Assembly: GCF_016917755.1 (NCBI RefSeq)
Contig: NZ_CP070326.1
Span: 3,658,001 to 3,722,000 of the forward strand
DNA from: Streptomyces noursei
GTDB lineage: Bacteria > Actinomycetota > Actinomycetes > Streptomycetales > Streptomycetaceae
Length of the DNA: 64,000 bases
Reading direction: 5' to 3'
Below are positions 62,244 through 64,000 of this stretch, piece by piece; position 1 is the stretch's first letter, and each line of letters opens with the position of its first letter. The notes beneath the pieces are model-generated. The model was not told the origin of the DNA. It saw only the letters and a list, made by a program, of their open reading frames with translations, and did not search any database. A program made the translations under genes and the position numbers.

Positions 62244-64000
62244 TCAGCCCTTGTAGTCCTGACCCAGGACCACCGCGATGTCGGCGTTGGCGGCGACCTT
62301 CCCCTGCTGGACGGCGCTCGCCGGCAGGCCCAGCGTCTTGGCGACCTCGGCGGCCTTGGCCCGCTGCGCGGCGTCCGCGTACGTCACCTGGGAGGCGGTC
62401 GCGGTGCCGCCGCTGCCGCCGTCGACGAAGGTGTAGCCGCCGTTGAGCAGCGCGACCTGGGCCTTGCCGGTGGCGGCCTTGTCGCCGGTGCCGTTGCGGA
62501 CCGCGACCCGGGGGGTCGCGCCCGGGTCGGTCTTCTTGACCGTACCGCCCAGGATGTCCTTCACGACGCCGGCCGCGGTGCTCTGGCCGATCGTCCCGTC
62601 GGCCTGCACCGGCAGCACCTGGGTGTTGTACTTGTCGGTCTTCGCCAGCTCGGCCCGCTGTGCCAGCGAGCTGCCGAGCTGGGCCTCGGTGAGCGGCGGG
62701 TCGAGGATCTGGAGCAGCGCCTTCACGGTGGCGGTGGCGCCGTCCGCGTCGCTGGAGACCTTCTTCAAGGTGGCCTGCATGACCTGCCCGAACCGCTCCA
62801 ACTGCTTGGTCTGGGTGTCCCCCGGGCCCTGATAGGTGGCGTAGGCGACGGCCGCCTGCCCGTTGAGGAGCTGGCCGGCGCCCTGTTTGACCGCCGGGGC
62901 GCCGTTCTTGCCACCGGGGACGGAGGTGTCGGTGTCGACGGTGATCCCGCCGACCGTCTCGACGAGGTTCTCCAAGTAGGGCGTGTCCAGCCGCCAGCTG
63001 GCCTTCAGGTCGGCGCCCAGGAGGGTGTTGAGGGACTCCCGGGTCGCGTCGGTGCCGTCGTCCTTGACGGACTTGCCGAGCGTCGTGGTCGTGCCGTCGT
63101 CCTTGGTGACGATGAGGCTGTTGGGCAGGAGGAGGGTGGTGCCCTTGTGGGTGGTCTCGTTGTCCACCAGGAGGGCGGTGGAGCTGTTGCCTGTCTTGGT
63201 GTCCCGCAGGTTCACCACCAGGACGTCGCGCTTCTGCCCGCCGGCCTCGGCCGCGGCGCCGCCGGCCCCGCCGGACAGGCCCGGCAGCTTCCCCGCCCAC
63301 CACAGGTAGCCGACGCCACCGGCCACCAGGAGGGCCAGCACGACCGACAGTGCGATCAACCGGCTGCGGCCGCGCCGCTTGGCCTCCTCGCGCCGCTCGG
63401 TGCGGCTCTCGGTGAACTTCAGCCAGTCGATGACGTCTTCGGATTCCTCGTCGGGATCCTCGATGAACGCGAACTGCTCGGTGTGGTAGTTCTCGGCCGG
63501 CCCGCCCGTGGGGCCCGCCGCGCCGTTGGCCCCGGCGGGCGCGGGCGGCTCCTCGGTGGCGGCCGACGGCGCCGCACCGGTCCGCCCCTGGGGTGCCTGC
63601 TCGTACTGCGGCTGCCCGGGGTGCGGCTGCTGCTGCCCGTGGGGGTCCTGCTCGTACGGCGGCTGCTGGGCCTGCTGCGGGATCCAGTCCGCCTGGTGGG
63701 GCTGCTGCTGGGGCTGGGCGTACGGGTCGTACTGCTGCGGGTAGCCGGTCTGCTGCTGGACCTGCTGGCGGCCGTAGGCGTCGTAGTACTCCGACTGCCC
63801 CTGGTACGCCTGCGGGGCCGGCGGTGCCTGGCCGCCCTGCGCCCCGTATGCGTCATAGGGGTCGTAGGGGGACTGCGTGCCCGGCTGCCCGTAGGAGTCG
63901 TACTGCTGCTGCCCGTACGGTTGCTGCGCTTCGTACTGCTGCGGCGCTTCCTGGTGCACCGGTCGGCCGTACGCGTCGTAGGTGTAGCCCTGCCCCGGCT
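62244..64000 (-). CDS. LytR-like protein (LCP-like and LytR_C domains), 5' end outside window
   Basis: At least 585 residues; the frame continues past 64000 (the last in-frame codons before the edge encode GYTYDAYGRP, no start). A very long Gln/Pro/Tyr-rich cytoplasmic N-terminus, a basic turn (RRGRSR), a membrane segment (LIALSVVLALLVAGGVGYLWW), an LCP-like domain (~220-400) and a C-terminal LytR_C domain (PRVAVRNGTGDKAATG, then GQDYKG). True LCP proteins attach glycopolymers to the wall with Arg/Asp residues in SIPRD-like and RQ motifs; here these read LLPNS and ERFGQ, so the ligase activity is doubtful. Confidence 0.85.
   Translation of the reverse strand, partial: PGQGYTYDAYGRPVHQEAPQQYEAQQPYGQQQYDSYGQPGTQSPYDPYDAYGAQGGQAPPAPQAYQGQSEYYDAYGRQQVQQQTGYPQQYDPYAQPQQQPHQADWIPQQAQQPPYEQDPHGQQQPHPGQPQYEQAPQGRTGAAPSAATEEPPAPAGANGAAGPTGGPAENYHTEQFAFIEDPDEESEDVIDWLKFTESRTERREEAKRRGRSRLIALSVVLALLVAGGVGYLWWAGKLPGLSGGAGGAAAEAGGQKRDVLVVNLRDTKTGNSSTALLVDNETTHKGTTLLLPNSLIVTKDDGTTTTLGKSVKDDGTDATRESLNTLLGADLKASWRLDTPYLENLVETVGGITVDTDTSVPGGKNGAPAVKQGAGQLLNGQAAVAYATYQGPGDTQTKQLERFGQVMQATLKKVSSDADGATATVKALLQILDPPLTEAQLGSSLAQRAELAKTDKYNTQVLPVQADGTIGQSTAAGVVKDILGGTVKKTDPGATPRVAVRNGTGDKAATGKAQVALLNGGYTFVDGGSGGTATASQVTYADAAQRAKAAEVAKTLGLPASAVQQGKVAANADIAVVLGQDYKG

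Overview
The window is about 72% GC with strong third-position G/C bias, GTG starts, many 1-4 base stop/start overlaps, a mycothiol-type formaldehyde dehydrogenase, a conservon, a CIRCE/HrcA site and a SpoIIE-type phosphatase. This points to a Streptomyces chromosome arm close to the core. From memory, the gene order from leuA to the LytR-like gene follows the leuA-era-phoH-hrcA/dnaJ2-lepA/rpsT-holA-comEC/EA-leuS-rsfS order of S. coelicolor. No integrase, transposase, CRISPR array or large biosynthetic cluster is visible.

Layout. 1-335: end of a helix-turn-helix (Scr1/DUF5753-like) regulator and its DUF397 partner. 590-6031: a complete conservon (histidine-kinase-like ATPase, roadblock protein, DUF742 protein, small GTPase, two cytochromes P450). 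The first P450 lacks the ExxR motif, as in CYP157. 6154-9038: zinc-ribbon TerB protein, then leuA with a leucine-rich leader peptide. 9197-10622: a protealysin-like M4 protease next to a probable emfourin inhibitor. 10734-12149: a GH1 beta-glucosidase. 12185-17211 (minus): phoH, ybeY, CBS/CorC protein, a degenerate cytidine-deaminase-fold protein and era (ribosome maturation). 17408-20018: divergent sugar kinase and GH4 glycosidase. 20186-21900: S-(hydroxymethyl)mycothiol dehydrogenase plus metallo-hydrolase. 22021-24338: glucarate-dehydratase-like enzyme and secreted HAD phosphatase. 24380-30767: RNase Z, HIT, OsmC, RsmE, nitronate monooxygenase, dnaJ, hrcA with CIRCE. 31069-34431: small enzymes and HemW. 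34708-41785: SpoIIE-type phosphatase, acyl-CoA synthetase, lepA, rpsT. 42167-51792: membrane protein, holA, NAT, comEC, comEA, degV, membrane coiled-coil protein. 52066-55146: leuS with a second leucine leader peptide and an intrinsic terminator. 55288-64000: sedolisin, two identical tRNA-Ala(GGC) genes, GT87 mannosyltransferase, zinc-ribbon miniproteins, and a LytR_C/LCP-like gene (5' end outside the window) followed by rsfS and a phosphatase.

The genes mainly serve translation and ribosome quality control (era, ybeY, phoH, rsmE, lepA, rpsT, leuS, rsfS, tRNAs), protein folding (hrcA/dnaJ) and leucine supply and charging (leuA and leuS, both behind short Leu-codon-rich leader ORFs). Accessory items are the conservon, the protease/inhibitor pair and several repeats. 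I see no clearly undescribed multi-gene system. The most interesting points are the two matching leucine leaders, the ExxR-less P450 paired with a normal one, the protease/inhibitor pair, the catalytically dead deaminase beside era, a degenerate LCP domain, a duplicated dnaJ 3' end, a dispersed intergenic repeat and a hairpin-rich 740-base gap.
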